The notes under the pieces: model-generated
Databases searched by the model: none
What the model saw: the letters and a program-made list of their open reading frames with translations, nothing else
Told to the model about the DNA's origin: nothing
Assembly: GCA_963765295.1 (NCBI GenBank)
Contig: CAVXVO010000003.1
Coordinates: forward strand, 124,001 to 188,000
Length of the DNA stretch: 64,000 nucleotides
Direction: 5' to 3'
Origin: PALSA-612 sp963765295
GTDB lineage: Bacteria; Actinomycetota; Thermoleophilia; Gaiellales; Gaiellaceae
Program-made: the position numbers and the translations under genes
Shown: piece by piece, positions 63,080-64,000 of the stretch
Position numbering within the stretch: position 1 is the first letter of the stretch
Layout of the letters: every line of letters begins with the position of its first letter

Positions 63080-64000
63080 GTGAGCGACAGCGACCTCGCC
63101 CGGCTCGCCGATCTTGCCGTCGCGGTCGGCGCGAACGTCCAGCCGGGACAGATCGTCTGCGTCACCGCCGAGCTCGAGCACCACGAGTTCGCCCGCGCGA
63201 TTGCGGCAAGCGCCTACGACCGGGGCGCGAAGTTCGTCGACGTCTGGTACGTCGACCCCCTCGTCAAGCGCGCCCGGATCGAGTTCGCGCCGGACGACAC
63301 GCTCGAGTTCGTCCCGCCCTGGTACGGGCAGCGGATCCTGGAGCTCGGGCGGGAGCGCGGCGCCAACATCGCCATCCGGGGTACCACCGTCCCGGGCGCC
63401 CTCGACGGGCTCGACCCGAAGCGGGTCGGGCGCGACCAGTTGCCGCGCATCAAGGAGACGAACACGATCGTCAACGAGCGCACGGTCAACTGGACGATCC
63501 TCGCCTACCCGACCGTCCCCTGGGCCCGGCTCTGCTATCCCGACCTGGACGACGACGCGGCACTCGCGCGGCTCTGGCAGGACGTCAAGCACGTCAGTCG
63601 GCTCGACGAGCCCGATCCGCTCGCCGCCTGGGAGGAGCGCATCGACGCGCTCGAGCGCGCGGCCGAGGCGATGAACGACGGCGGCTTCGACGCTGTCCAC
63701 TTCGAGGGCGAGGGCACCGATCTCACCATCGGCCTGCTGCCGACCTCGACCTGGCGGATGGCGCGCTGGTCGACGGTCGACGGGATCCGGCATCTTCCGA
63801 ACGTGCCGAGCGAGGAGGTGTTCACGTCGCCCGACCCGGCGCGGGTCGACGGCCACGTTCGCTCGACGAAGCCGCTCGTGCTCAGCGACGGCACGCTCGT
63901 GCGCGGCCTCGAGGTGCGCTTCGAGGGCGGTCGTGCGGTGGAGATCGACGCCGCGGAAGGCGCCGAGGTGCTCCGCGGCCGCGCGCGGATCGACGAAGGT
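63080..64000 (+). CDS. M29-family aminopeptidase, 3' end outside window
   Basis: The first 307 residues of a thermophilic-type (M29, AmpS/PepS) metallo-aminopeptidase. VGANVQPGQIVCVTAELEHHEFARAI starts the fold, then GAKFVDVWYVDPLVKRARI, HFEGEGTDLTIGL (metal-site Glu) and LPNVPSEEVFTSPDPARVDGHV (second Glu). The full family length is about 370-410 residues, so about a quarter is missing. GTG at 63080 is six bases after TAGGCT. Confidence 0.9.
   Translation, partial: MSDSDLARLADLAVAVGANVQPGQIVCVTAELEHHEFARAIAASAYDRGAKFVDVWYVDPLVKRARIEFAPDDTLEFVPPWYGQRILELGRERGANIAIRGTTVPGALDGLDPKRVGRDQLPRIKETNTIVNERTVNWTILAYPTVPWARLCYPDLDDDAALARLWQDVKHVSRLDEPDPLAAWEERIDALERAAEAMNDGGFDAVHFEGEGTDLTIGLLPTSTWRMARWSTVDGIRHLPNVPSEEVFTSPDPARVDGHVRSTKPLVLSDGTLVRGLEVRFEGGRAVEIDAAEGAEVLRGRARIDEG

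Overview
The window is GC-rich (about two thirds G+C by eye), almost fully coding on both strands, and has no stretch over 300 bases without a gene. Product mix, strong G/C third-position preference, frequent GTG/TTG starts, -10-only promoters placed directly before start codons and a Tad pilus locus without an outer-membrane secretin all point to a monoderm actinobacterium. A deep lineage such as Thermoleophilia is my inference, not a proven placement. I saw no rRNA, tRNA, CRISPR array or insertion sequence.

Layout. 0-5 kb: lipid/methyltransferase genes (a FabL-type enoyl-ACP reductase), two drug/metabolite transporters and an exported HExxH protein. 5-9.8 kb: tyrosine/homogentisate catabolism (hpd, an FAH-family hydrolase, hmgA) with a cation-efflux gene between. 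9.9-14.4 kb: a tightly overlapping run of HAD phosphatase, AlkA-type glycosylase, GNAT, glutathione-transferase-like protein, hydrolase and two-domain rhodanese. 14.3-20.4 kb: amidotransferase and DUF72 genes, then murI-rph-rdgB, a YihY membrane protein, pyrE and a HU gene. 20.5-29.6 kb: secreted IPT/TIG protein, subtilisin-inhibitor-like protein, then pyrF-DD-carboxypeptidase-PfkB-like-guaB-guaA. 29.6-38 kb: a decayed nucleotidyltransferase, PLD protein, nitroreductase, uracil-DNA glycosylase, a collagen-like secreted protein, rplM-rpsI-glmM-glmS. 38-45.7 kb: a giant DUF2339 membrane protein and other membrane proteins. 45.7-53.3 kb: Tad pilus locus, with two small Flp pilins on the minus strand and TadE-CpaB-CpaE-TadA-(VWA-TadB)-TadC on the plus strand. 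53.4-58.1 kb: GT87 protein, long coiled-coil protein, methyltransferase and a secreted glycoside-hydrolase-like protein. 58.2-64 kb: arfB, acpS, nnrE/D, alr, a CCA-adding-type enzyme, methyltransferase and an M29 aminopeptidase running off the end.

Two window-wide patterns matter. First, at least ten genes start with a TANNNT hexamer followed by exactly six bases and then the start codon, the arrangement expected of leaderless transcripts; it was used to choose several starts. Second, about twenty reading-frame breaks occur in otherwise well-conserved genes. Nearly all are repaired by removing a single base, and they cluster at 1.6-13.6 kb and 50-60 kb, with about 36 kb of nearly clean sequence between. 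These look more like sequence or assembly indels than gene decay, so the broken genes are annotated as full-length CDSs with the break noted.

Functionally the window combines nucleotide synthesis (pyrE, pyrF, guaB, guaA, rdgB), cell-wall precursor supply (murI, alr, glmM, glmS, DD-carboxypeptidase), aromatic amino-acid degradation, and a surface module (Tad pilus, collagen-like and IPT proteins).
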